A stretch of 64,000 nt of DNA from JAMLHH01 sp035515235 (lineage in GTDB: Bacteria; Bacteroidota; Bacteroidia; Chitinophagales; JADIYW01), in NCBI GenBank assembly GCA_035515235.1, contig DATJBS010000012.1, positions 124,001 to 188,000 of the forward strand, written 5' to 3'. The notes under the pieces were generated by a model. It was not told the origin of the DNA. It saw nothing but the letters and a program-made list of their open reading frames with translations, and ran no database searches. Both the position numbers and the translations under genes were made by a program. Below, piece by piece: positions 52,721 through 62,122 of the stretch. Position 1 is the stretch's first letter; each line of letters starts with the position of its first letter.

Positions 52721-53935
52721 TTATTCGATTTGGCTAAATGCTTGATCAAAATCTTGAATTACATCATCTATATCTTCTATACCAACAGAACTTCTAATCA
52801 ATCCTGGAGAAATTCCGTATTTCCATCTAATTTCTTCAGAAACATTAGAATGACTTGTAGATGCTGAGTGTGTGATTAGAGTATCAGCTGTTCCTAATGA
52901 TGCTGTTTTTGTACAAAACTTAATATTTTTTTGAAAAGCTAAACCTGCAGCATATCCACCTTTGATTTCAAAACTCATCATTCCTGTGGTGCCATGCATT
53001 TGTTCTTGAGCTAAATGAAAATCAGGATGGGATAACAAACCTAAGAAGTTGACTTTATTCACTAAAGGATGTTGCTCCAAATAATCAGCTAATGTTTGAG
53101 CATTTTGTTGATGTTTTTGTATTCTTAAAGCTAATGTTTTAAGACCATTGTTTAATAAATATGCTTCAAATGGACTGCAGATTCCTCCAAAGTTTTTAAG
53201 GATTTTGTACAGTTTTTTATGATCTTCTACTGTTCTAGTTACTGCTGCACCCGAAATTCCAGTGCCATGACCATTCATAAATTTTGTTGACGAATAAACT
53301 ACGATATCTACTCCAAATTTAAATGGTTGTTGGATATAAGATGTTGCAAATGTATTGTCTACAATAGTTTTTACACCATATTCTTGAGCTATAGCGCACA
53401 TAGATTTTAGGTCTATGCATTCCAAGGTAGGATTGATAGGAGTCTCTAAATAAAACACTTTAATTGTAGGATGACTTCTTAAGATTTTTCTGATTTCTTC
53501 AGGATCTTTAAAGTCATTGGTTAATACTTGTACTCCCAGAGCAGACATGTTTGTTTGAAGGAAGTCGCTTGACGTACCATACAAAACAGATTGAGTCAGT
53601 ACAATATCACCTGCTTTCAATTGTGATAATAATGCAGAACTGATAGCTGCCATGCCTGATGCGAAAAGTAAACCTCTAGCTTCTACTTCTTCGTCCAGAT
53701 TACACACTTCTAATTCTGCAATCTTTTGTGCGACGAAAGCTGTACTTGGATTGCCTAATCTAGAATATGTTGCAATATTATTTTCTCCTCTAAAAAATGC
53801 AAAAGCTGCTTCTAAATCTTCGTAACTGAATGTAGAAGTGGCATAAATAGGAGGGACATGAGCATATTGATCTTCTATAATGGGATCTTTTACGCAAATA
53901 GATTGAAAGTTTTTAGTTCTATATCGAGTACTCAT
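52721..53935 (-). CDS. Cys/Met-metabolism PLP enzyme (methionine gamma-lyase/cystathionine synthase family)
   Basis: 404 residues of the trans-sulfuration family. The PLP lysine is in IVVYSSTKFMNGHGTGISGA, with FASGMAAISSALL near 90, YGTSSDFLQTNM, YLETPINPTLECID and TIVDNTFATSYIQQP. SLGTADTLITHSASTSHSNV is the C-terminal substrate-binding segment. It could be methionine gamma-lyase, cystathionine gamma-synthase or O-acetylhomoserine sulfhydrylase; motifs do not separate these cleanly. It starts 3 bases after the dihydroorotase stop, so the two are co-transcribed despite unrelated pathways. Confidence 0.88.
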   Translation of the reverse strand: MSTRYRTKNFQSICVKDPIIEDQYAHVPPIYATSTFSYEDLEAAFAFFRGENNIATYSRLGNPSTAFVAQKIAELEVCNLDEEVEARGLLFASGMAAISSALLSQLKAGDIVLTQSVLYGTSSDFLQTNMSALGVQVLTNDFKDPEEIRKILRSHPTIKVFYLETPINPTLECIDLKSMCAIAQEYGVKTIVDNTFATSYIQQPFKFGVDIVVYSSTKFMNGHGTGISGAAVTRTVEDHKKLYKILKNFGGICSPFEAYLLNNGLKTLALRIQKHQQNAQTLADYLEQHPLVNKVNFLGLLSHPDFHLAQEQMHGTTGMMSFEIKGGYAAGLAFQKNIKFCTKTASLGTADTLITHSASTSHSNVSEEIRWKYGISPGLIRSSVGIEDIDDVIQDFDQAFSQIE

Positions 53936-53938
53936 GTT

Positions 53939-55282
53939 TTATCTATTAAAAGTTAAACGCTCACCTCTGGTTTGAAGTTGAAGTTCTTCATTGAAAAGTG
54001 CAGGTCGACCACTTACAAAAGTGTGTATGACTTTTGAACTCATTTTTTCTCCTTCTAATGGAGACCAACCGCATTTATATAAAATATTGTCTTTTTGAAC
54101 TGTCCAGTTTTTATTTAAGTTGACAATTGCTAAATCTGCTTTGTAACCTTCTCTAATGAAACCTCTCTTTTCTATATTAAAACAGATGGCTGGAGCATGA
54201 GACATTTTCTCTACTACCTTTTCTAAAGAGATTTTTCCTTCACGTACATAATTGAGCATCATAACTAAACTATGCTGTACAAGTGGTAATCCCGATGGTG
54301 CTTTAGAATATTTATTTTGTTTTTCTTCCCACGTGTGGGGTGCATGATCTGTAGCTATAATATCTAATTTATCACTTAATAGAGCTTCCCATAATGCCGT
54401 TCTATCATTTTCAAATTTTATAGCTGGATTACATTTTATTTGATTGCCTAATCGAGCGTAATCTTTTTCGCTAAAGTGTAGATGATGGACACATACTTCA
54501 GAGGTAATCAGTTTCTCAGAAGTCAGAGGAGCATTAGATAATAAATTGGTCTCAATAGCTGTGCTGATATGCAAAACATGAAATCTTGTTTGGTATTCTT
54601 TAGCTAATTTAAAAGCTAAATCCGTCGATAGGTAACAAGCCTGATCAGAACGAATAATAGGATGCAGATTGGTTGGGATATTTTCACCATATTTTTCAAG
54701 AGCGATTTGAGCATTTTCGCGGACAGTTTTTTCATCTTCACAATGAGCTGCAATCAGCATATCGACTCTAGAAAATAAAGATCTCAAGGTTTGCTCATTA
54801 TCTACCAGCATATTTCCGGTAGAGGAACCCATAAAGATTTTTAATCCACAGACATCTTTGGGATTTGTCTTCAATACTTCTTCAATATTGTCATTAGACG
54901 TTCCCATGAAAAAAGAGTAGTTAGCCAATGAAGAATCAGAAGCTATATTGTATTTGTCTTGAAGTAATTCTTGAGTAAGTGCCGCCGGATTGGTATTAGG
55001 CATTTCCATAAAGCTCGTAGTTCCTCCAGCTACAGCGGCTATGGCTTCTGAAGCAATATTAGCTTTGTGAGTTAATCCTGGCTCTCTAAAATGAACTTGA
55101 TCATCAATTACTCCGGGTAATATATGAAGACCTTCTACATTCACTTCTTCTGCATCAGGATGAGATATATTTGAACTTATTTTTGTGATATAACTATCTT
55201 CTATTAAAATGTCAGCAAACCATATTTCCCCCTCGTTGACAATTGTTCCTCCTTTTAGTAAATATTTTTTGTTAGACATCAT
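53939..55282 (-). CDS. pyrC: dihydroorotase (class I)
   Basis: 447 residues of the amidohydrolase family. The metal site starts with DDQVHFREPGLTHKANI, followed by TSFMEMPNTNPAA, the carbamylated lysine in CGLKIFMGSS, HVLHIST, and ATDHAPHTWEEKQ with the catalytic Asp. It catalyses cyclisation of carbamoyl aspartate to dihydroorotate in pyrimidine synthesis. The start could be the first or second Met (MMSNKKY). It is first in an operon with the PLP enzyme and divergent from the sugar transporter. Confidence 0.93.
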   Translation of the reverse strand: MMSNKKYLLKGGTIVNEGEIWFADILIEDSYITKISSNISHPDAEEVNVEGLHILPGVIDDQVHFREPGLTHKANIASEAIAAVAGGTTSFMEMPNTNPAALTQELLQDKYNIASDSSLANYSFFMGTSNDNIEEVLKTNPKDVCGLKIFMGSSTGNMLVDNEQTLRSLFSRVDMLIAAHCEDEKTVRENAQIALEKYGENIPTNLHPIIRSDQACYLSTDLAFKLAKEYQTRFHVLHISTAIETNLLSNAPLTSEKLITSEVCVHHLHFSEKDYARLGNQIKCNPAIKFENDRTALWEALLSDKLDIIATDHAPHTWEEKQNKYSKAPSGLPLVQHSLVMMLNYVREGKISLEKVVEKMSHAPAICFNIEKRGFIREGYKADLAIVNLNKNWTVQKDNILYKCGWSPLEGEKMSSKVIHTFVSGRPALFNEELQLQTRGERLTFNR

Positions 55283-55502
55283 TTTGTAAATTGTAAAGTC
55301 AAATATACTGATTAGAGTATTAGCTTCTAAGTCATATCTTGATTTTTTAAAGAGAAAACCATTAACATTTCATTCAATTTGTCACATCCTTCTATTTTGT
55401 ATGAATTATTATTTTCAATAAAAATTTACAAGTACTAATTTTTTTCAAAATTGTACTATGTTTATTATCTGCTATCAATTGTAAGTACTCATAAATTTCA
55501 TC

Positions 55503-56774
55503 ATGGAAAATCAAAAATCTAAATCGTATATATTTCCTATTTTCATAATCGGAGCCTTGTTTTTTATTTTTGGTTTTATCACTTGGGCAAATAGTCAGCT
55601 GATTCCTTATTTGAAAACTGCATGTCAATTAACAGATACAGAGTCTTATCTAGTGGGTACAGCTTTTTTTGCAGCTTATTTTTTCATGTCTATTCCAAGC
55701 TCTTTTATTTTAAAAAGCGCTGGATTTAAAAAGGGGATGTCTATCGGTTTATTTATTATGGCTGTTGGAGCATTTATGTTTATACCCGCAGCTCAAATGA
55801 GAAGTTATCCTCTGTTTCTAAGTGGGTTATTTGTGATAGGTACAGGTTTGGCTTTATTACAAACCGCTTCTAATCCTTATGTAACTATTTTAGGACCTAT
55901 TGAAAGTGCTGCCCAAAGAATTAGCTTAATGGGAATTAGCAATAAAGTAGCTGGATTTTCTGCAGTATATTTATTAGGATCTTTGTTTTTAAGCAATATT
56001 GATGAGATTGAAGCTTCTTTAGCATCAATGGATTTAGCACAACAAAATGTAGTGTTACAACAACTTGCAAACAAAGTAATTTTGCCTTATATCTTCATCG
56101 GAGGAGCTTTTGCTTTATTAGGGATTTTATTGTTTTTTATTCAATTACCTGAACCTAATGAAGAAGAAAATGAAAATCATATAGAATTGAAAGTCGCGCC
56201 AAGCGTATTAGGACATCGTAATCTAGTTTTAGGAGCCGGTGCTATTTTCTTCTATGTAGGTGCAGAAGTGATCAGTTATGATGCATTTAGCACATTTGGA
56301 GAAACTTTAGGATTTGCAAAACAGACCGCTTCAAAATTTGCAAGTCATACAGCGGTAGCAATGTTGGTCGGTTATTTTGTTTCAATAGTGATGATACCTA
56401 AATTTATCAAACAGCATACAGCTTTAATTTTAGTCTCTTGTTTAAGTATTTTGTTTTTGGTAGTGGCATTAAATACTAACGGCTATACTGCAGTAACATT
56501 TTTCGCATTATTAGGATTTTCACAATCTGCAATGTGGCCTATAATATGGCCTTTAGCACTCAATGGATTAGGAAAACATACTAAAATCGGCTCAGCAATA
56601 TTAGTCATGATGATAGTAGGTGGAGCAATTATTTTGCCATTGATGGGGGTTTTTGCAGAGCTGATAGACTCTAGAAAATTTGGATTTTTAATTATGATAC
56701 CTTGTTGGCTTTATCTAATATTTTATGCTGTAAATGGATATAAAACAAAGTATGCTAATAATAATGCAGTTTAA
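55503..56774 (+). CDS. sugar MFS transporter (FucP/GluP type)
   Basis: 423 residues with about twelve transmembrane helices of the fucose/glucose-galactose permease subfamily. The N-terminal helix reads FIIGALFFIFGFITWANSQLIPYLKTACQLTDTES, then AAYFFMSIPSSFILKSAGFKKGMSIGLF, and GTGLALLQTASNPYVTILGP. A second-half YVGAEVISYDAFSTF corresponds to helix 7. It imports a monosaccharide with protons; the actual sugar is unknown. It lies divergent from pyrC with a 220-base gap. Confidence 0.9.
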   Translation: MENQKSKSYIFPIFIIGALFFIFGFITWANSQLIPYLKTACQLTDTESYLVGTAFFAAYFFMSIPSSFILKSAGFKKGMSIGLFIMAVGAFMFIPAAQMRSYPLFLSGLFVIGTGLALLQTASNPYVTILGPIESAAQRISLMGISNKVAGFSAVYLLGSLFLSNIDEIEASLASMDLAQQNVVLQQLANKVILPYIFIGGAFALLGILLFFIQLPEPNEEENENHIELKVAPSVLGHRNLVLGAGAIFFYVGAEVISYDAFSTFGETLGFAKQTASKFASHTAVAMLVGYFVSIVMIPKFIKQHTALILVSCLSILFLVVALNTNGYTAVTFFALLGFSQSAMWPIIWPLALNGLGKHTKIGSAILVMMIVGGAIILPLMGVFAELIDSRKFGFLIMIPCWLYLIFYAVNGYKTKYANNNAV

Positions 56775-56861
56775 TTTTCATCTTACTTATTAAATAATAT
56801 TTAGCTTTATCGTTCTAATTCTTATTTTTATCCATAATTATAATTTAAACATTATCATCCA

Positions 56862-58565
56862 TTGAAATCAGCTTCAATTTTATTCGGGATACTATTCATA
56901 TATACTATCAATTTATTTGGTCAAAGTGCGACAATTCCCTCAGGTTCTCCATCTTATCATATGTTAGATAGATTGGAAATCAAATGTGGTAAGTTGATGG
57001 AAGGATATCATAGTGTCAATAAACCTATAGATAGACTCGGAGCTATAGAATATGTAAGCTATTTAGATACGGTGAGTAATTGTGAGTTGTCTGATGTGGA
57101 TTTGGCCAATATGGATTATCTGTATTTAGATAATATGGAATTTAGTGAGAAAGGAGCGGAGTTGAGCAAAAAACCGATTTTGAAAGCTTTCTACAAGCAA
57201 CCTGCAAATTTTTTAAGTGTCAATAAACCAAAGTTTAAAGCTGTTTTAAATCCTGTAGCTCAATTGGGTGTAGGGTATGATATTGATGATAAAACTGGAA
57301 ATAAAATCAAGCAAATCAATACGAAAGGCTTTGAAATAAGAGGTCAAATTGATAAAATGCTGAGTTTTTATACCTTTTTTACATCAGAACAAGCTTTCTA
57401 TCCCGGTTTTATTACTGATGAAATCCGTGCAAGTAAAGGTATTCCTGGAGCAGGTTATTATAAAGGATTTAAGAAAAATGGTTATGATTATTTTAGAGCA
57501 AAAGGATATATAGCTTTTACTCCTTCAAAGTATTTTAGTTTTCAATTCGGTCATGACAAAAACTTCATAGGAGACGGTTATCGTTCACTTTTATTGTCAG
57601 ATTATGGCAATGACTACTTGTTTTTAAAGATGAATACAAGAGTTTGGAAGTTGAATTACACCAATATTTTTGCAGAACTGACAAGTGAATATGATCGTGG
57701 ACCTGATAAGCTATTGAACAAGAAATATATGGCTGTCCATCATTTGAGCTTTAATGTGAATAGATGGTTGAATCTTGGAATATTTGAATCTGTTGTTTTT
57801 TCAAGACAAAATAATTTTGAACTACAATATTTGAATCCTATTATATTTTATAGATATGTGGAGCAGATTTTAGGTAGCCCTGATAATGCAATGATAGGTT
57901 TTGACTTTAAAGCGAATTTTGCTAAAAGATTTTCTTTATATGGTCAATTGATGATTGATGAGATGAACATCGGTCAAGAGTTTGATTTAAAACAAGGTTT
58001 TTTCAAAGGCTTATTCCATCCAAAAAAATGGTATGGTACAAAAATAGCAACTCAACTAGGCTTGAAATATATTGATGTTTTTGGTGTCAATAATTTAGAT
58101 TTTCAAATTGAAGGTAATCTAGTACGTCCTTATACCTACTCGCATAACGACGAAGTGACCACTTGGACCCATTATAATCTTCCTTTAGCGCATCCTTTGG
58201 GAGCAAATTTTACGGAGATAGTTTCTATTCTAAGATATCAGCCTACTCCGAAATTGTACTTTATGGCTAAACATATTAGAGCTATATATGGCGAAGATGA
58301 AAATGATTCTAACTGGGGTAAAGATATTTTTACATCTTACAGAAACAAAGAGAAAACATTTGATAATTATATCGGACAAGGTGTAAGAACTAAACTTAAT
58401 TTGACAGATTTGATTGTAACATATATGCCATGGCACAATATTTCATTCGATTTAAACTATCGATTAAGAAGAGTGAATAGTGAAATTGATGCTAGAGATC
58501 GTACCTCACATTTTATCAACTTAGCTGCTAGATGGAATATTCCATACAGACATATAGACTATTAA
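56862..58565 (+). CDS. RemB/Wzi-like outer-membrane beta-barrel protein
   Basis: 567 residues. The signal peptide (KSASILFGILFIYTINLFGQ) needs a TTG start at 56862. The rest is a large beta-barrel with repeated aromatic strands: FQFGHDKNFIGDGYRSLLLSDYGNDYLFLKMNTRVWKLNYTNIFAELTSE and MAVHHLSFNVNRWLNLGIFESVVFSRQN. These match the Wzi/capsule-assembly-like family that includes the gliding-motility protein RemB of Flavobacterium. A role in surface polysaccharide or adhesin display is inferred. No glycan locus is adjacent. Confidence 0.75.
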   Translation: MKSASILFGILFIYTINLFGQSATIPSGSPSYHMLDRLEIKCGKLMEGYHSVNKPIDRLGAIEYVSYLDTVSNCELSDVDLANMDYLYLDNMEFSEKGAELSKKPILKAFYKQPANFLSVNKPKFKAVLNPVAQLGVGYDIDDKTGNKIKQINTKGFEIRGQIDKMLSFYTFFTSEQAFYPGFITDEIRASKGIPGAGYYKGFKKNGYDYFRAKGYIAFTPSKYFSFQFGHDKNFIGDGYRSLLLSDYGNDYLFLKMNTRVWKLNYTNIFAELTSEYDRGPDKLLNKKYMAVHHLSFNVNRWLNLGIFESVVFSRQNNFELQYLNPIIFYRYVEQILGSPDNAMIGFDFKANFAKRFSLYGQLMIDEMNIGQEFDLKQGFFKGLFHPKKWYGTKIATQLGLKYIDVFGVNNLDFQIEGNLVRPYTYSHNDEVTTWTHYNLPLAHPLGANFTEIVSILRYQPTPKLYFMAKHIRAIYGEDENDSNWGKDIFTSYRNKEKTFDNYIGQGVRTKLNLTDLIVTYMPWHNISFDLNYRLRRVNSEIDARDRTSHFINLAARWNIPYRHIDY

Positions 58566-58577
58566 ATCTTCAATCTC

Positions 58578-59651
58578 TTAAAGCCATTTTCTCCATTTAA
58601 AATAGAGTAACATTAAGATGGAAATAATGAGCATAAATACTAAGCTGATATAATATCCATAATGCCATTCTAATTCTGGCATATTCTTAAAGTTCATACC
58701 ATATACTCCAACTATAAAAGTAAGCGGAATAAATACGGAGGATAGTATCGTGAGCACTTTGATGATTTCGTTCATTTTATTACTGACCGAGGATAAATAC
58801 ATATCCGCAAGCCCAGAAGTCAAATCTCTATATTGCTCAATCGTATCAATGATTTGAATAGCATGATCGTATAAATCTCGAAGATACAATCGAGTTTTTT
58901 CATTGATAAAAGGAGAATCGCTTTTTTCTAATTTAGTGATAATTTCCCTAATGGGAGATACTGTTTTCTTGAGGTCAATAAGTTCTCTTTTAATTTCGTA
59001 GATATCTCTTATCGCAAGTTTTTTAGCTTGTATGATAAGTTGTTCTTCTACTTCTTCTATTCTTTCTCCAATTTTTTCAACTACTTCGTAATAATCGTCA
59101 ATGACTAAATCTAAAATAGAATAAGCGAGATAATCTGCAGAACCATTTCTAACTTTTCCCACTGTTTTTTCCATTCTACTTTTTAGAGTATCGAAAATTG
59201 TAGAATTACCTTCTAAGAACGTTATAACAGATTTTTCATTTATAATGATACTTAACTGCTCAGATTCAATAACGCTAGTTTCTTTGTCAAATTTTAAAAT
59301 CTGTACAACTATAAAAATATATTCATCGTAGAAATCAACTTTTGGTCTTTGGTTGACATTCAGTAAATCCTCTAAAGTCAAAGAATGGATATTAGCAACT
59401 TTGCCAATTTTTTCAATGAGAGCAAGATCATGTAATCCTTTGATATCAATCCATGTGATGTAGTCTTCACTTTGCAGTTCAGTGCTTTCTGAGAATTTTT
59501 TTAGTCTTTTCTCTGAATATTTCTCTGAGTTATATTGAATATAATCAATTGTAATAGGTACGTCTTTTCTAGGACCCATATAAATCAAAGACCCAGGTGG
59601 CTTTCCTTTTTTTGTAGAAATTTTTGGTTTGATGATTTTTTTATTTCTCAC
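58578..59651 (-). CDS. corA: magnesium/cobalt transporter CorA
   Basis: 357 residues. A long cytoplasmic helical domain (TWIDIKGLHDLALIEKIGKVANIHSLTLEDLLNVNQRPKVDFYDEYIFI) is followed by two C-terminal transmembrane helices with the signature VYGMNFKNMPELEWHYGYY. The start is GTG. The gene lies 30 bases downstream of crcB on the same strand, so a joint transcript of two ion channels is likely. The C-terminal residues RKWL end just after the second helix, as usual. Confidence 0.95.
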   Translation of the reverse strand: MRNKKIIKPKISTKKGKPPGSLIYMGPRKDVPITIDYIQYNSEKYSEKRLKKFSESTELQSEDYITWIDIKGLHDLALIEKIGKVANIHSLTLEDLLNVNQRPKVDFYDEYIFIVVQILKFDKETSVIESEQLSIIINEKSVITFLEGNSTIFDTLKSRMEKTVGKVRNGSADYLAYSILDLVIDDYYEVVEKIGERIEEVEEQLIIQAKKLAIRDIYEIKRELIDLKKTVSPIREIITKLEKSDSPFINEKTRLYLRDLYDHAIQIIDTIEQYRDLTSGLADMYLSSVSNKMNEIIKVLTILSSVFIPLTFIVGVYGMNFKNMPELEWHYGYYISLVFMLIISILMLLYFKWRKWL

Positions 59652-59681
59652 TATCCAGCTTTTTTATAGACGGTTTGTAAT

Positions 59682-60062
59682 TTAAGATAATACTGATTTC
59701 ATCAATACTAATCCAGACCAAGTCGAGAGCAATCCTATTGTAATGCTTGAAGTTACATACAAAAGGGCTATAGTGTAATGATTGTTTTGAATCAAATGAA
59801 TGCTTTCAAATGAAAAGGCAGAGAAGGTAGTAAATCCTCCTAAAATACCGGTTAATAAAAACAATTTAAAACTATCTGACCAAAGGTTTCCTGTAATCAT
59901 CTGGAACAAAATACCCATTAAAAAACAGCCTAAAACATTTACGATAAACGTTCCTAAAGGAAAGTTTTTGTATTGATATGATAAAGTTAAATAGGAAATG
60001 ATAAATCTTGCAATTCCTCCTATTGCACTACCTAAACCTATTAGCCCTATCCATTTAATCAT
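59682..60062 (-). CDS. crcB: fluoride channel CrcB
   Basis: 126 residues with four hydrophobic helices: GSAIGGIARFIISYL, FPLGTFIVNVLGCFLMGIL, LLTGILGGFTTFSAFSFE and the final helix. The GTFxxNxxG and GGxTTFSxF motifs define the Fluc fluoride channel, which exports fluoride. Many bacterial crcB genes follow a fluoride riboswitch; I see none in the short upstream gap, which is taken up by the terminator of the thioredoxin operon. Confidence 0.93.
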   Translation of the reverse strand: MIKWIGLIGLGSAIGGIARFIISYLTLSYQYKNFPLGTFIVNVLGCFLMGILFQMITGNLWSDSFKLFLLTGILGGFTTFSAFSFESIHLIQNNHYTIALLYVTSSITIGLLSTWSGLVLMKSVLS

Positions 60063-60083
60063 TTGCTAAAGATATTCTTTTTA

Positions 60084-60119
60084 ATAAAAAAAGCATCTGA
60101 ACAATTAGAACAGATGCTT
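60084..60119 (-). terminator. terminator of the thioredoxin-fold gene pair
   Basis: AAGCATCTG (60091-60099) and CAGATGCTT (60111-60119) pair over 9 bases, followed on the minus strand by a run of T. Confidence 0.85.
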
Positions 60120-60142
60120 TATGATTTGAATCTTTTGAGAAA

Positions 60143-60721
60143 TTATTTTTGACCTCTTTGGTACTTTTGTCTATATTCTTCCCAATTCCCATTATTAGGT
60201 TCTAAGTATTTCTTTTGACCTAGGAAATTAACGATAGGTTCAAACTCTTCAGGTTTTACAAATCCACTAATAGGAGTAATAATCTCGAAGTTAGAATTTA
60301 AAAAGATGAAAGTAGGGTAGGACATTTTTCCTTGCATAAATTCAGCTGCTAATTGATGATAGCCATTTCTACCTTCTGGTACAAAAGTGAATTCATGTCC
60401 TCTAAACGTAACCGGTGCTTTACCTTCCGCATCAAATTTTACAGGATAAAAATACTTATTCATTAATTCAGCAACAGTTGGATCTGCAAAAGTTTGTTTA
60501 TCCATTACCTTACACCATCCACACCATGAGGTATAGAAGTCAATAAAGATGTTTTTTGGATTTTCATCAGTTTCAGCTCTTTTTGCTGCTTCTTCAAAAG
60601 TCATCCATTGAATACCATCTGAAGAATTGGCTTCAGGTTGAGCTTCAGTTGATTTTGCATTGCACGATAAAAATGTCCATGCAAACGAAATCGATAATAG
60701 AAATTTTAAAATATTATTCAT
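60143..60721 (-). CDS. thioredoxin-fold lipoprotein, second of a pair
   Basis: 192 residues from MNNILKFLLS; five earlier codons in frame are not needed for the signal. The lipobox ends at TFLSC (near residue 20). The thioredoxin domain carries FIDFYTSWCGWCKVMDKQTF (CGWC), a long insert (FRGHEFTFVPEGRNGYHQLAAEFMQGK) and the cis-Pro in MSYPTFIFL. It would be a membrane-anchored thiol reductase or disulfide-handling protein facing the periplasm. It follows the related gene by 4 bases. Confidence 0.88.
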   Translation of the reverse strand: MNNILKFLLSISFAWTFLSCNAKSTEAQPEANSSDGIQWMTFEEAAKRAETDENPKNIFIDFYTSWCGWCKVMDKQTFADPTVAELMNKYFYPVKFDAEGKAPVTFRGHEFTFVPEGRNGYHQLAAEFMQGKMSYPTFIFLNSNFEIITPISGFVKPEEFEPIVNFLGQKKYLEPNNGNWEEYRQKYQRGQK

Positions 60722-60725
60722 ACAA

Positions 60726-61289
60726 TTATTTTCCACTGCTTAAGTAATCTTGCCAAGATTTGTTTTTGTAAATACCATCACCATAAAATTTAGCTAAAGA
60801 TGTCATAGCGTCTACATCTTTAAATCCAGGGAATGCTTGAAGTTTATCCATATTATTATCTAATATGACGATTGTAGGATATCCAATTCTACCATTCACA
60901 TTTCCCCAATCCCATGCTAATTGATGGACATTTCTGTTGTTTATTTTTTGAACATCATATACTTTGTCCTTAAAAGTAACAGACTGTTGAGCTTCTGCGT
61001 CAAATTTTAAAACATAGAAATTTTTATTGATATAGCTAATTAAAGTAGGGTCTGAAAATGTGCTTTCATCCATCTTCTTGCACCATACACACCATGAAGT
61101 ATACAAGTCTACAATAACAGGCTTAGGTGTAATTTTTTGAGCTACAGTGATTTCATCTAATGTCATCCATTTAATATTGCCGCTTGTTTGTTCTACTTCT
61201 TCTACTGACTTCATAAAAGCCATGGAGAAGGTAGAAGCTGCCAAAACAATAGGGAATATCAATAACCAAGTGTAATTTTTATTTTTCAT
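60726..61289 (-). CDS. thioredoxin-fold exported protein, first of a pair
   Basis: 187 residues from MKNKNYTWLLIFPIVLA; the signal is a membrane anchor or Sec signal without a lipobox. The active site is CVWC in VDLYTSWCVWCKKMDESTF, with a cis-Pro in IGYPTIVILDNN. The insert (FKDKVYDVQKINNRNVHQLAWDWGNVNGR) aligns in position with that of the downstream gene, so the two are diverged duplicates, one anchored by lipid and one by a helix. CVWC is unusual compared with CGPC of thioredoxins. Confidence 0.87.
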   Translation of the reverse strand: MKNKNYTWLLIFPIVLAASTFSMAFMKSVEEVEQTSGNIKWMTLDEITVAQKITPKPVIVDLYTSWCVWCKKMDESTFSDPTLISYINKNFYVLKFDAEAQQSVTFKDKVYDVQKINNRNVHQLAWDWGNVNGRIGYPTIVILDNNMDKLQAFPGFKDVDAMTSLAKFYGDGIYKNKSWQDYLSSGK

Positions 61290-61381
61290 TTGTCCGGTTT
61301 GTACATCAAATAACAAAATTAATACCAACTTTGTCAAAGATTATAGTAATTATTTTTTATTTAGTTCAAAACTCATCCAAA

Positions 61382-61942
61382 GTGGGAAGGAAAATTGTCA
61401 TAGCAATCACCGGAGCAAGTGGTTCAATTTACGCTAAGTGTTTGATAGATTCATTGTTAGAGATTCCTGAGCAGTGGGAGAGTATAGGTTTACTGATGTC
61501 TAAAAATGCTCGACAAGTTTGGGAAACAGAATTAGGAAATAAAGACTACGAAAATATTCCTTTCACATTATTTGAGAAATATGACTTCAATGCACCTTTC
61601 GCGTCAGGTTCTGCAGATTATGATACTATGATTGTTATTCCATGTTCTATGGGTACACTTGGTCGAATTGCTCAAGGAATTTCTGATGATTTACTGACTC
61701 GTGCAGCAGATGTCATATTAAAGGAGAGAAGGAAATTAATTTTGGTAACTAGAGAAACACCCTTGAATCAAATTCACATACAAAACATGCTGACCATCAC
61801 TCAATGTGGAGGTGTAATTTGTCCTGCTAGTCCATCTTTCTACAGTCAACCGACCACCATGGATGAAATGGCTAAAACGGTTTCAGACAGAGTAGTGAAT
61901 TTGGCTGGTTTAAGTATCAAATCCTATAAATGGGGAGAGTGA
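61382..61942 (+). CDS. ubiX: flavin prenyltransferase
   Basis: About 186 residues from GTG 61382 (MGRKIVIAITGASGSIYAKCL); an upstream TTG would add 17 residues outside the family pattern. Motifs are GASGSIYA for FMN, SADYDTMIVIPCSMGTLGRIAQGISDDLLTRAADV and RKLILVTRETPLNQIHIQNMLTIT. It makes prenylated FMN for UbiD-type decarboxylases; no ubiD gene is in the window. It is divergent from the thioredoxin pair. Confidence 0.94.
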   Translation: MGRKIVIAITGASGSIYAKCLIDSLLEIPEQWESIGLLMSKNARQVWETELGNKDYENIPFTLFEKYDFNAPFASGSADYDTMIVIPCSMGTLGRIAQGISDDLLTRAADVILKERRKLILVTRETPLNQIHIQNMLTITQCGGVICPASPSFYSQPTTMDEMAKTVSDRVVNLAGLSIKSYKWGE

Positions 61943-62122
61943 TTTCTGTCCTTAATTTACGTAGTGTATATTTTTAGAATATTTTTTAAATAAGGTAGCA
62001 ATTTCATCATACTATTGTATTTTTGTATTTAGGAGATATATTTAAAGTAAGCAGACTTTATATTACTCTTGCAACTTTTATGTTTTAGATGAGTATAAAA
62101 CAAAAAATATAGATATTAGAGT

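Noticed and set aside
52600..52749. N-terminal extension of the intact PhoD-like protein by 50 residues
   Set aside because: The extension overlaps the upstream PLP-enzyme gene end and precedes the clear signal peptide MRKILPLLLYF; the ATG at 52599 fits.
60063..60142. Fluoride riboswitch upstream of crcB
   Set aside because: The gap is short and occupied by the thioredoxin-operon terminator; no riboswitch core motif is visible.
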